DNA from: Hysterium pulicare CBS 123377
Lineage: Eukaryota; Ascomycota; Dothideomycetes; Hysteriales; Hysteriaceae
Reading direction: 5' to 3'
NCBI GenBank assembly: GCA_000467715.1
Contig: AJFK01000813.1
Location: forward strand, 1 to 24,326
Length of the DNA: 24,326 bases
How positions within the stretch are numbered: position 1 is the stretch's first letter; every line of letters starts with the position of its first letter. Positions 1-8,971 of this stretch are shown here, piece after piece. The position numbers and the translations under genes were made by a program. Below the pieces are notes generated by a model. The model saw only the letters and a list, made by a program, of their open reading frames with translations. It had not been told where the DNA came from and did not search any database.

Positions 1-187
1 AATAGCTAGCCTATAGTAGCCTTAAAAATATTAAGTTAAAATAGAAAAAATATAGAATTTAAAGCTAAACTAATTATTCTAAATTAAATTTTATAATTAT
101 AAATTAGTAAATAAAAAATATATAGAATAAGTAGTATTTTAGATAATTTTAGTATTAATTAATTATATAGTTAAAAAGTTATAAGAT
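1..187. repeat. AT-rich block, probable edge of a RIP-degraded repeat
   Basis: Only about 25 of the first 187 bases are G or C, and TA/AA/TT steps dominate with many stops in all frames. Composition changes abruptly to ordinary gene-rich DNA near position 188. In filamentous ascomycetes such blocks usually come from repeat-induced point mutation of transposons, which enriches TpA. No terminal repeat or coding remnant is recognisable, so the element cannot be named. Confidence 0.5.
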
Positions 188-427
188 TGTGCTGTTTTAG
201 ATTTCCGGCGTCTTGGTGGCCGGTGAGCCTCGGTAGGTGGTGAGGAACGTTATTACCGAAAGTGGAAAAGCATGATAGAAGACTGCGCCGCCACATGTGG
301 CTGTGCGTACTAGCTTTGAATCACCGTTGCCAACTGACCGCTTTTTACTTTTGTACAAAGCCCTCTCTCCCGCTTCTTCATCCCATTATCGCAATTATCA
401 AGTGCATCCTCATCTGTATCCACCACC
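188..427 (+). promoter_or_regulatory. Promoter and leader of the CDF transporter gene
   Basis: This is normal-composition sequence between the AT-rich block and the transporter start. The last 70 bases are C/T-rich, typical of fungal 5' leaders, and end in a good start context (CCACCACCATG). No clear TATA box is visible. The promoter lies within 240 bp of the AT-rich block. Confidence 0.4.
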
Positions 428-1882
428 ATGAATTCCGAACCCAGTCTTCATCGGGCTATCTCGATGAAACCGAGCCCGTTTCATACCAATCCCCTCCGAA
501 GTGATCGAACAGGCAGCCCACGCCCGGATTCACTCCGTCACCCGACATTTTCCGACCACCATGCCGCTACGATAGATGGCACCAGCACCGGCATCGAGGC
601 TTCCGCTCAATCGCACGATGACCAAGATGCCGTCTCCCGTCATGTTGCCCACCACGATAACGATGTCGAAAACCAAAAGCTGCCTCAGTACACCGATGTC
701 AACGATCCCTACAAGCTCGCGAGCGGGATCAAGACCCAGAGTGAACTCGATATGATGAGAGCGAATACTTCCAGGAAGCGCGATGGCTGTGGTCCGATTA
801 CACTCAACAAGAGCTCATATAAGGCGAGGAAGATCCAGGGATTCTACGAAAGCCAGAATGAGAACATTGAGAGGTTGCTGAAGCCTGTGGATGATCATGT
901 CAGAGAGGCAAAGGAACAAGATGGTGATAATCACCTGAAATTCAAGATCGCCGTTAATGGAAGTTTCGCGGCGAATGTCATCCTTGCGGCATTGCAGCTG
1001 TATGGCGCTTCGTCGTCTGGATCGCTTTCGCTGTTCACCACCATGGCCGACGCGCTATTCGACCCTCTCTCAAACGTTACTTTGATCCTCAGCAACCGGG
1101 CTGTCAAACGTGTTGACGCACGCAGGTTCCCTTCAGGCAAGGCGCGGATTGAGACGGCCGGCAATATCTTTTTCTGCTTCCTCATGTGTGCCGTTTCCGC
1201 AATCATCATTGTGGAGTCGATACGAGAGCTTGCGATGGGCTCTACAGGCGATACGAAGAACTTCCACTTGCCTTCTGTCATCGCCGTGGCAGTTGCTTTC
1301 TTGACCAAATTGTCACTCTTCTGCTACTGCTGGGCGCTGCGCAATGTCTACTCTCAGATTCGAATTCTATGGGAGGACCACCGCAACGACTTACTCATCA
1401 ACGGCTTCGGTATTCTGACATCCGTCGGTGGTAGCAAGTTAAGATGGTGGATCGATCCCATGGGCGCCATTATCCTATCCTGTCTGATCATCTTCCTGTG
1501 GATGCGGACAGCTTATTCCGAGTTTCAGCTGCTCATTGGTGTTTCGGCAGATACGCCTATGCTGCAGCTGATCACATATATCTGTAAGTTCAGAATCTTC
1601 CCGCGCCCTCTTGGATTCAGTGATGCTAACATGATCCAAGCCATGACGCATTCTCCCTATGTCAAGCAAATTGACACCGTACGTGCCTACCACTCTGGAC
1701 CTCGGTTGATCGTAGAAGTTGATATTGTTATGGACCCAGACGAGACGCTTCGGGCAACTCACGATGTTGCTGAAGAACTTCAGATGAAGTTGGAGAGCCT
1801 ACCTAATGTGGAAAGGGCATATGTGCATGTGGACTACGAGACCAGTCATGCGCCGGAACATTTCTTGAAGAAGGAATTATAG
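428..1882 (+). CDS. Cation diffusion facilitator family metal transporter
   Basis: Predicted cation efflux protein of the CDF family, which exchanges divalent metal (Zn, Mn or Fe) for protons across a membrane. Coding parts are 428-1583 and 1641-1882; the 57-bp intron 1584-1640 has GTAAGT, a TGCTAAC branch site and CAAG. The spliced protein is 465 aa. About 165 N-terminal residues are polar and probably disordered, then come roughly five or six membrane segments (about 172-193, 246-265, 283-304, 342-360). Metal-site candidates are D208/D212 in MADALFDPLSN and D317/H318/D321 in EDHRNDL. The cytoplasmic C-terminal domain holds the conserved DTVRAYHSGPRLIVEVDIVM stretch. It resembles fungal mitochondrial or vacuolar CDF proteins, but metal and membrane cannot be read from the sequence. 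Retaining the intron would keep the frame open and add 19 residues. Confidence 0.92.
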   Translation: MNSEPSLHRAISMKPSPFHTNPLRSDRTGSPRPDSLRHPTFSDHHAATIDGTSTGIEASAQSHDDQDAVSRHVAHHDNDVENQKLPQYTDVNDPYKLASGIKTQSELDMMRANTSRKRDGCGPITLNKSSYKARKIQGFYESQNENIERLLKPVDDHVREAKEQDGDNHLKFKIAVNGSFAANVILAALQLYGASSSGSLSLFTTMADALFDPLSNVTLILSNRAVKRVDARRFPSGKARIETAGNIFFCFLMCAVSAIIIVESIRELAMGSTGDTKNFHLPSVIAVAVAFLTKLSLFCYCWALRNVYSQIRILWEDHRNDLLINGFGILTSVGGSKLRWWIDPMGAIILSCLIIFLWMRTAYSEFQLLIGVSADTPMLQLITYICKFRIFPRPLGFSDANMIQAMTHSPYVKQIDTVRAYHSGPRLIVEVDIVMDPDETLRATHDVAEELQMKLESLPNVERAYVHVDYETSHAPEHFLKKEL

Positions 1883-2391
1883 TACGGGCACTTGAAGGAA
1901 GGCCCAGGTTGCACGGATTGGAAGTTTCTTGTACATTCTTTTGGCAAAGCAGCAATCATTTTCTGTTCATTCATACGGGAGGCTGCGTTCTTTATTCTCA
2001 TTGTCCAAAGATGTGACTTTCCCACGGGCGAATGATTGTATTAAGCTGTAATATAAATACCCCAACTAGACCTTTTTGATTTCCACGAAGACGAATAAAT
2101 GCTACAACACAGTAAACGGATTGAATTACGTAGAGCCTATCAAACCCCACACTTCCAGTCTCCAAGCACAGGCCCAAGCGACATTCACGTGTGAACAGCC
2201 AACGAACCATCATCCTTCCCCTCCCACCAACAGCAGCTCATCCACAGAGCTTACCTCCACGCTTGCCGCAGCCACGCATTACTATTCTTGCATCATGCAC
2301 TCCACACTATCCTCTTCTATGACAATCAACATGAGCTCTTTCACGGACTCTATAAATGTGTTGTCTTTGACATGCGGCAGCTATTCGCGTC
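1883..2391 (+). promoter_or_regulatory. Intergenic region: transporter 3' end and phosphotransferase promoter
   Basis: This 509-bp stretch lies between two genes in the same direction. It holds the transporter 3' UTR and then a TATA-like TATAAATA at 2052-2059. A second, weaker TATAAATG lies at 2350-2357, too close to the ATG at 2392 to leave a normal leader. The 2150-2300 part is C/A-rich like a fungal leader. No coding potential is seen. Confidence 0.35.
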
Positions 2392-3534
2392 ATGTCGCCA
2401 CAATCATATCTCTCGTTTTGGAAACGCATAGGACTTGACGATCAGCATCGGGATACTTGTCTGAAGAATATTGAAGTGGCCTATCCAGGTTGCGATGTTA
2501 AAGAGATAGAGGAGCAGGGATATTGTAGTTTTACTCTCCTTGTATCTCAGGCTTCACCATGCATGTCAGAGGAATTGATGGAATTAGATGAAGGTGTCGC
2601 CTTCGTTCCTGATTGCATCGATGAGCTTCCAGCTAAAGGGAGAAACCATGAGGGCTCTTCAAGAAGATGGATTGTGCAACTACGTCCGGAACAACATGCG
2701 TTAGATGTCGACATCGCACAAGCAGCAACATCGACATATGGTAATCTCGCACCCAAGGCTCAAGAGCTGGACATGAATCTCGATTTACCTGTACCATTGA
2801 AGATATTTGAACTGGACCATGTATCTGGAACCCCGTATTCAAGTTGCCAGCACCGTTCCATGAGCATGGACGAGCAGACCTGGAGGAGGCAAGTCATATT
2901 GGTCAAAGACTTCGCGGGGTTCATCGCTAGAGCATGGCCTCCGTCTACCTCTCATGATTCATCCCAGAGCTTCAACAACAAATGTACAGGGAAAGTCGGC
3001 GCCAGAATCCCTCAAAAGCTCAAGCAGTTGGCGGAGGAATTACCTACTGTCGCGCTACGACAACGAGCTGCTGCTATTCTGGGAGAGATCTCTTGCTTAG
3101 AGGAGCTCCCTGTGGTGCTTAACCATGGCGATCTGATACCCTCCAATATGATGATCGACCTTGAAAGCGGACATCTAAAAGGTCTGGTTGACTGGGCTGA
3201 AGCAGAGTATCTCCCTTTTGGCATCTGCCTCTCCGGACTAGAATACCTCTTAGGCTTCCTCGATCGATGCGATAACACTACCCGTTCCCCGAAATTCCTC
3301 TACTACGAGAAGGTCAATGAACTCAGGATGGTATTTTGGATGGAGCTCGTTGACCGATGTCCGGATGTAGGGGGGTTGCTGAAGGGGGTTATGCTGGCGA
3401 GGGATGTGGGCGTTTTGCTTTGGTATGGGTTTGCATGGGATGAGGGGGCGATTGATAGAGTCGTGGATTTAGAGGAGGATTTACTGGAGGTGGAGTGTTT
3501 GAATGTTTTTCTTGGGGTCTGTTCATACGGGTGA
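2392..3534 (+). CDS. Aminoglycoside/choline phosphotransferase-fold (APH family) protein
   Basis: Intronless gene for a 380-aa protein with a protein-kinase-like APH fold, a family large in filamentous fungi and mostly of unknown substrate. The Brenner-type catalytic loop HGDLIPSN (H245, D247, N252) is intact. It is followed by VDWAEAEYLPFG, whose D267 sits where the metal-binding Asp is expected. The N-terminal lobe is divergent, with no obvious nucleotide-binding Lys or glycine-rich loop; WIVQLRPE (about 93-100) may be the counterpart strand. The start opens a plausible MSPQSYLSFWKRIGL N-terminus and no better ATG is in frame upstream. Phosphorylation of a small hydroxyl-containing molecule is inferred from the fold. 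It could instead be a non-catalytic kinase-like protein. Confidence 0.85.
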   Translation: MSPQSYLSFWKRIGLDDQHRDTCLKNIEVAYPGCDVKEIEEQGYCSFTLLVSQASPCMSEELMELDEGVAFVPDCIDELPAKGRNHEGSSRRWIVQLRPEQHALDVDIAQAATSTYGNLAPKAQELDMNLDLPVPLKIFELDHVSGTPYSSCQHRSMSMDEQTWRRQVILVKDFAGFIARAWPPSTSHDSSQSFNNKCTGKVGARIPQKLKQLAEELPTVALRQRAAAILGEISCLEELPVVLNHGDLIPSNMMIDLESGHLKGLVDWAEAEYLPFGICLSGLEYLLGFLDRCDNTTRSPKFLYYEKVNELRMVFWMELVDRCPDVGGLLKGVMLARDVGVLLWYGFAWDEGAIDRVVDLEEDLLEVECLNVFLGVCSYG

Positions 3535-3933
3535 AACAAAACCGAGGGGGTATGATAGTATGGTATGCTCCTGATACTTGGAAACCTTGGAACTTGATTC
3601 TTGTATATTTCTTGTAATACTTCGCCCACTGCTTCGCTTTTTCTCGTGCTTCTACTGCATCAATGAGCACATCTCTCGTTAATTGCTTTCCTTCGCCTTT
3701 CCCACTCTTCTGGATCTCGGGTTGAGCGTGAGTCATGATGCTTCAATGATCCAGCATTACCAAGGAAGGCAGGCTTCGGTACCGACTACTTAACCTTTAC
3801 CATCCACGAACACTCCTCTTTTCTTTGATCCAACTCAGCAAAATCCGTCGATGCACTCAACTCTTCTCACCAGCAATAATCTCATTCATCTCACACCTCT
3901 AACCCGCAATATCATATCCATCCACCGATCCGC
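3535..3933 (+). other. Intergenic region between phosphotransferase and acidic-protein gene
   Basis: These 399 bp between two co-directional genes hold the phosphotransferase 3' UTR. From about 3790 there is a C/T-rich stretch typical of a fungal leader for the next gene. No TATA box or conserved coding frame was recognised. Confidence 0.4.
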
Positions 3934-5295
3934 ATGCCCCACCCGCAAAGCACGAAGCACTATCCACCAAACAGTCACAGCACCATGAACACAACCAACT
4001 CCCACCCAAGCAACATCTCCGCCCTTTCCTCTCAACAACCACCTCTCTCGGAAGAAGAACCTGACATCACCAGCTCCTTGGTCATACATCAGACCACTGA
4101 AGCCGCAACCGAAGTAGAAACGGAAGAAGACGAGTTCGATCATAACTGCTTCTGCTCCTTCACCGCAGAAGAACTACGCAACATGTGTCCTCCCGAGGCC
4201 CGAGCCCGCTCTGGAACATCAGCATCTTCTCATACTCTATCTGCCGGACAATCACCGGAGCTGAAGCCAGTGGACGAGAGCGGCCTTATAGAGAGGAGGG
4301 ATGATGATGGGGAGGTGGAGGAGGGATGCAGTGGAGAAAATAAGGGGTTGGTTAAGGAAGGGGAGTCCACCATGCCATCTCGCTCTGGAGCCAACCCGTC
4401 GATGTCTCCTACAAAGCCTTCGTCCTCGAGCCCAATCAACTCTCCTACCCAGCACCCACTTCAGTTCCCGGACACTGAAGATGTGGAGTTTGATTGCGGA
4501 TACGAAGGTTTGGATAAGGGCGATGATGCGACAAGAGCTAGATCCGGGTCCAGAGAGCCAGACGAAATTGCCCGACGCAAGTGCGTCACAGAGAGCCGTT
4601 TACCAGACCTTGGATATGGGATGCAGAAGAGGGAAAGAGGTGAAGGTGCTCGTCCAGGCTCTTCTTGTAGCACACTCTTAAAGGAAGCAGCTACATCGGA
4701 ACGCGAAACGCATGACTTCATGGCGGAGCTTCGATCCGAACGTGACGACTGGATACGTGGCCGTTATTTAGACATCTGGACGGGGAGTGAGAGGGAAATG
4801 CAAAGGGGATGCGATACCGGATCCCCTGTTAGTCTACCACCACCATCCACCTCCCCCTCCTTCCCACCTCTCCACAGACCCAAATACAATACTCCCAGCT
4901 ATGTCGTCTCCCCGGGCTCCTCCTACGCTACTGAGACAACCAACCTGCCCAAAGAACCCGCTACCACGGGATCCCCCGACCCCCACTTCTCCTTGCCAAC
5001 CCTCCCACGAAACTTCGACGCCCTCCTCGAAAATGCCATCCGCGACATAGATCGTGCGGGCGAGGCATTGCGAGAGCTCAAGGCTGCTTGCAATAGACTA
5101 CCACGACGGATCCCGGAGCCTAGGGAAGGTGATTTGCCGGTGCTAGATATGGATGATAGGTATAGCTATCGTTACGGGGCGGTTGCGCTAAGGGACCTTG
5201 ATGTGAGGATGGCGGAGGAGAGGGCTGAGAGGAGTAGGGAAGGTGTTGAGTCTTTGTTGAGGGGAGTGAGAAGATTTGCGGGTAAGAAGCGATGA
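3934..5295 (+). CDS. Unrecognised acidic, Ser/Pro-rich, largely disordered protein
   Basis: Single open frame of 453 codons with no family I recognise. The first 230 residues are rich in Ser, Pro, Glu and Asp; one small Cys cluster (DHNCFCSF, about residues 69-76) precedes an EELRNMCPPEARAR helix-like segment. A middle charged segment (HDFMAELRSERDDWIRGRYL) and the C-terminal 90 residues are Arg/Glu-rich, look helical, and end in the basic tail RRFAGKKR. There is no signal peptide or membrane segment. Translation could begin at 3934 or at the ATG at 3985, which has the better context (CACCATGAA). Codon-scale composition is consistent with a real gene over the full length, but no domain supports it, so existence is likely and function unknown. 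Confidence 0.65.
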   Translation: MPHPQSTKHYPPNSHSTMNTTNSHPSNISALSSQQPPLSEEEPDITSSLVIHQTTEAATEVETEEDEFDHNCFCSFTAEELRNMCPPEARARSGTSASSHTLSAGQSPELKPVDESGLIERRDDDGEVEEGCSGENKGLVKEGESTMPSRSGANPSMSPTKPSSSSPINSPTQHPLQFPDTEDVEFDCGYEGLDKGDDATRARSGSREPDEIARRKCVTESRLPDLGYGMQKRERGEGARPGSSCSTLLKEAATSERETHDFMAELRSERDDWIRGRYLDIWTGSEREMQRGCDTGSPVSLPPPSTSPSFPPLHRPKYNTPSYVVSPGSSYATETTNLPKEPATTGSPDPHFSLPTLPRNFDALLENAIRDIDRAGEALRELKAACNRLPRRIPEPREGDLPVLDMDDRYSYRYGAVALRDLDVRMAEERAERSREGVESLLRGVRRFAGKKR

Positions 5296-5786
5296 GGAAG
5301 AGGAAGAGGAAAGGATAATGTTAGTTATTGATGAAGAACATGCGTTTGCGGATGGATGTGGTTTTGGCGTGCGGATCGTGAGTGTAAGGTGGGAAGGCGT
5401 TGGTGTGGGGAGAGTTAGGGTGTAGAGAGATGATAGTCAAGTTCAAAGTATAGTAATTCAGGATTTAGAATTTAGAAAAGTTTTCTTTTTGTTTTGTGAG
5501 TAGTGCTGAGACCGGTATAATGCATTTCTGAGTGTGCAGTGAAGCTCTCTAGTGAAAGCCTAATAAGTCGTGTGATTGGAAAGGGATGGCTGATTTTCCC
5601 TTATCTTTCTAAGAAAGCATAAAAGAGTTATGCCGCAGATATAATTGAAATTCTGTCTACGGGTGGGTATAATCAGGCAGCACTTGTCCGTATGCACTTC
5701 AGTGCTCACAGCTTCCCTCGCTCGTTGAGGTCAACCCTTACCTGCACGTCAGAATGCTGGAGTCTGCAAACTGTGTGTTGGAATCC
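5296..5786. other. Convergent 3' intergenic region
   Basis: These 491 bp separate the 3' ends of two converging genes. The left half is purine-rich just after the acidic-protein stop. T-rich stretches around 5470-5500 could serve polyadenylation. No gene, RNA or repeat is seen. Confidence 0.4.
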
Positions 5787-6835
5787 CTACTGTCCATCTC
5801 CCTTGGATCTAGCCAGGTTTTGGCTTCCTTGTTCCTTGACAAAGTCCTCATAAATCGGTCTCGGGAGCTCGAAACCCTCCACGGAGCGACCAAAGGTTAT
5901 GCCCCCAAGACGGGATATGGGTTTGAGGACCTGTTTACGACTGATTAGCAGAGCTCGGTTTTCACACCTGCGGAGTTAAGTACCTTGGGGTCAATAGTAT
6001 TCCCCTCCTCATTTGTCGCATCCTCTCTGACCCAAAACCTCACTCCCTCCACCAACGCCATCACGCTGCTCACTCTCCCATCCCTCTTACTATGGAAGTC
6101 TCTCGTCTCTACCAACTTTCCCTCGATGCTGAAGACCGCCTCTTTGACTCTATCCGCTTTCACAATCGTACTGGGGGCGGGGTGTAGACCTGATAAGTTC
6201 CATTCCGAGATACCGTAGGGGGAGTTGACGGAGGTGGCATTGGCGGCTTCGATGTAATGCTCGCCGATGATGTTGATTGTGCACTCGGACGTCGCGATCA
6301 GATTCGCGAGTGTGTCTTTATGCGGTGTAGATGTCGTAGAGGAGAAGCCAAGGACGAAAGTGGGTGGATCGGAACATAGAATGTTGAAGAAGGAGTAAGG
6401 GGCGAGATTCGTAGAACTGCCTGTTTCAATCACCAACATCAGCGCCCCTTATCCTCCAGTCTCCATGACTTGCGCCATATGGCAGGGAGATTTTGTTGTC
6501 TTCATACCATCCTTACTCCTCGTACTCACGAACCCAATCGGCCTCGGCACAATCCCACTAATCAACAACTTATAATTCCACGTCCCGGGCCGTCCCTCTT
6601 CGTACGGATCTATTTCTCGGTGGTTGTGTTTTAAACTCTCCCCGCTGTCGTTGGCGCCGTCGCCGAGTTTCCAATTTGGATTTGGCGATTTGGCTAACTG
6701 GAATGTGGTGGAGACGTTGAAGTCTGCGCGCGAGGCTTCGACGGTCTTGAAATCTGGGTGCGGGTTTCGCTTTATGGTGTCGTCGGAGTAAACTGGCAGC
6801 TGACTGGACTGAGGAGCTTCCGATGAGGGAGACAT
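5787..6835 (-). CDS. Flavin reductase-like, FMN-binding split-barrel flavoprotein
   Basis: Three exons on the minus strand: 6835-6508, 6420-5984 and 5930-5787, giving 302 aa. The 87-bp intron 6507-6421 and 53-bp intron 5983-5931 (GTACTT...CAG with a GCTAAT branch) restore family sequence: RPIGFVSTRSKDG joins SSTNLAPYSFFN, and the tail becomes VLKPISRLGGITFGR then GFELPRP. These are hallmarks of the flavin reductase-like domain, which binds FMN/FAD and acts as an NAD(P)H:flavin reductase or flavin-dependent oxidoreductase. The first 85 residues are a polar leader. Other conserved parts are CTINIIGEHYIEAANATS and the SEWNLSGL stretch. Likely soluble; substrate unknown. It is divergently paired with the alpha/beta hydrolase. 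Without splicing the frame breaks twice. Confidence 0.9.
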
Positions 6836-6932
6836 TGTAGGAGTGAGGGTGTCTATCGTTAATTGGTAGGCGTGGGCTCTTGGGCTGCCGTCCGGTGATG
6901 ATTTTGTGGAGTAGAGTCGGCGGAGAATGAGG

Positions 6933-6939
6933 TTTTATA
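6933..6939 (-). promoter_or_regulatory. TATA-like box for the flavoprotein gene
   Basis: The minus strand reads TATAAAA here, about 100 bp upstream of the ATG at 6835. That leaves room for a short leader. Placement and sequence fit a fungal TATA box, but the transcription start is not shown. Confidence 0.4.
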
Positions 6940-7329
6940 TCTAGAAGCTGGAGAATAATTCTTATGATTTTTGCATTTGTGATCAACTTATTTGTACGGA
7001 CACAGTGCAAGGTATGCGGTCGTTTAGGGTACGAGCTGGGCTTATGGATTTGTCAGCGTACAGTTGCGTGATATCGTGCTGGGATGGTTCATAAATTTGT
7101 GGTTCACAACTGTTATTGCAAGTATTTCCGCGACTTCGGCCTTGACGCGGAGTTAAAGAAAAATACATGATAGACGACGTCATTCGCCTGTTTTGCCCCG
7201 CTAAAGCGTCAACTCCAGGGTCCTTTACTAATGTACGAGCATGACGAAGGCCTGATAAGGCGACGATAGGAAGAAGTGGGCATCTGGTGCTGCGGGGAAA
7301 AGAGAGCATCCAATTCTGCTAAATCATCC

Positions 7330-7338
7330 CATATATAT
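7330..7338 (+). promoter_or_regulatory. TATA-like box for the alpha/beta hydrolase gene
   Basis: An alternating CATATATAT run lies about 80 bp upstream of the ATG at 7416, a normal distance for a TATA box plus a short leader. It is inferred from position and sequence only. Confidence 0.35.
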
Positions 7339-7415
7339 CACTAATGAGGATCACTTTCATCAATTGATGACATACCTCTCTAAGGCCAAACATTAAGAAG
7401 CAAGGGCAGAGCACG

Positions 7416-8635
7416 ATGACAGACGATTACAGTACTTACAAACTAGGCAATTTCAAGTTGAAGTCTGGTGGAGAGATTCCAGATGCTTTCATTGCGTACA
7501 AGACCATTGGAGACTCAAGTCTGCCGGCTATTATCTATCCTTCCTGGTACTCCGGAGGTACTATTACCCTTTCCCAGCACCCATCAATCAAAACAAACTT
7601 ATGTGTCTGTGTAGCAATATCCGATAACCTCTGGCTCATTGGCGAAAACAAGACGATAAACCCCAAGAAGTATTTCATAATCATCACCGCCCTGTTCGGA
7701 AATGGTCAATCATCTTCCCCATCGAATACGCCAAATCTTCGACCGTTCCCAGACGTTCTGTTCTATGACAATGTGAAAGCTCAGCATGAGCTCGTGACTA
7801 AGCATTTGGGTATCACTCATGCCCGCGCTGTGCTTGGTTGGTCCATGGGTGCGGGCCAAACTTATCAATGGGCGACTCAATATCCGGATTTCATGGATAT
7901 TGTCGTCCCCTTCTGTGGATCTGCAAAGACCTCTTTGCACAACCAGGTCTTTCTCGAGGGCGTGAAATCGGCCTTGTATGCTGCAAAGGGCACATCATCA
8001 GCCGGTATTTCAAAATCCGATTTGCAAACTGTAAGCGGAGGCTACGAACCTTTTGTAGAACATGAAACGAACAACGGGCTGAAGGCTTTGGGAAGAGTGT
8101 ATGCTGGCTGGGGGTTCAGCCAGGCTTTCTATCGTGAAAGATTGCATGAAAAGGTCCTCGGGTTCAAGGACTTGGATGACTTCTTGGTGAACTTTTGGGA
8201 AGCTTGGGCATGCTCCAAACATCCAGAGAATATGCTGGTCATGGCACACACCTGGCAAGCGGGAGACTGTTCGCAGCAAGAGCCATATAATGGCGATTTT
8301 GCGAAGGCCATGCAAGGTATCAAGGCCAAAGCTTTGGTATTGCCTTCGAAGACTGACCTCTATTTCCCGTGGGTTAAGCTTTCGTAAATTTTATGGAAGG
8401 GTTTCGCTAACTTCTCGGAGTCCTGAGGATTCGGAGATTGAAGTAGACAATATGAGGCCAGGTATCGGCGAACTACAAGTGTTCCCAAGTATATGGGGTC
8501 ATTGGGCCGGAGGTAAGCAAAAGCTGTATGGTCAACAATGTCGCTAGACTAATGACGATATCAGGACCGGGACAAAGCACTGATGATGTCAGATGGCTTG
8601 ACGAGAAGTTGAGAGACTTCTTGGAGAAAAATTAG
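7416..8635 (+). CDS. Alpha/beta hydrolase, homoserine O-acetyltransferase (MetX)-like
   Basis: Four exons (7416-7557, 7615-8368, 8421-8512, 8565-8635) give 352 aa. The introns are 57, 52 and 52 bp. The second and third have CGCTAAC and GACTAAT branch sites and are needed to rebuild the C-terminus (FPPEDSEIEVDNMRPG, then HWAGGPGQSTDDVRWL). The fold is alpha/beta hydrolase: nucleophile elbow GWSMGAGQ with S124, acid D295 in SKTDLYFP and histidine H326 in WGHWAGG form a complete triad. The closest family is the MetX-like group, which transfers acyl groups or hydrolyses esters. Many fungal members of this branch are not the methionine-pathway enzyme, so the substrate is open. Probably cytosolic, with no signal peptide. 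The first intron has no in-frame stop, so unspliced mRNA would add 19 residues before AISDNLW. Confidence 0.92.
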
Positions 8636-8971
8636 GATGCATGACATGAAAGGCCCTCCTTTATCGACAGTGAGGAGTTGAGAAAGACTGTTGAGGATTG
8701 GCTGGCCTTAAGCACTTAATGCCACGATGGGTGTCAATATGCGTCGTACTTACTACTAGGGAGCTCTTTTCGCTGTACAAGTCCAGAAAGATTCTATTCT
8801 ATATACTATTTCCGGACCAAGCTTCAGGATAACAACTTGCTTTTATGACCTTCCGAGTGTCTAAATCGGCTTTGTAGGCTGCTAGTAAAGAAGATGGTAC
8901 GCAAAGATCCAAACGATGAATTATGACACCCCGTGTGTCCGTGTATGTTTTAGGGGGGACATTTCAGCTGG
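8636..8971. other. Convergent 3' intergenic region
   Basis: These 336 bp lie between the stop of the hydrolase (+) and the stop of the 2H phosphoesterase (-). They hold only the two 3' UTRs. No conserved frame, RNA gene or repeat was recognised. Confidence 0.45.

Larger units (their letters stand above)
6836..7415. promoter_or_regulatory. Divergent promoter shared by flavoprotein and alpha/beta hydrolase genes
   Basis: This 580-bp region lies head-to-head between the two starts and contains no coding frame I can support. A TATA-like element lies near each end (minus strand 6933-6939, plus strand 7330-7338). The pair could share regulator sites in between, but I recognise no specific operator. 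Confidence 0.5.

Noticed and set aside
5754-5948. 64-codon plus-strand frame
   Set aside because: It is antisense to the third exon of the flavoprotein gene, which has clear splice sites and family sequence.
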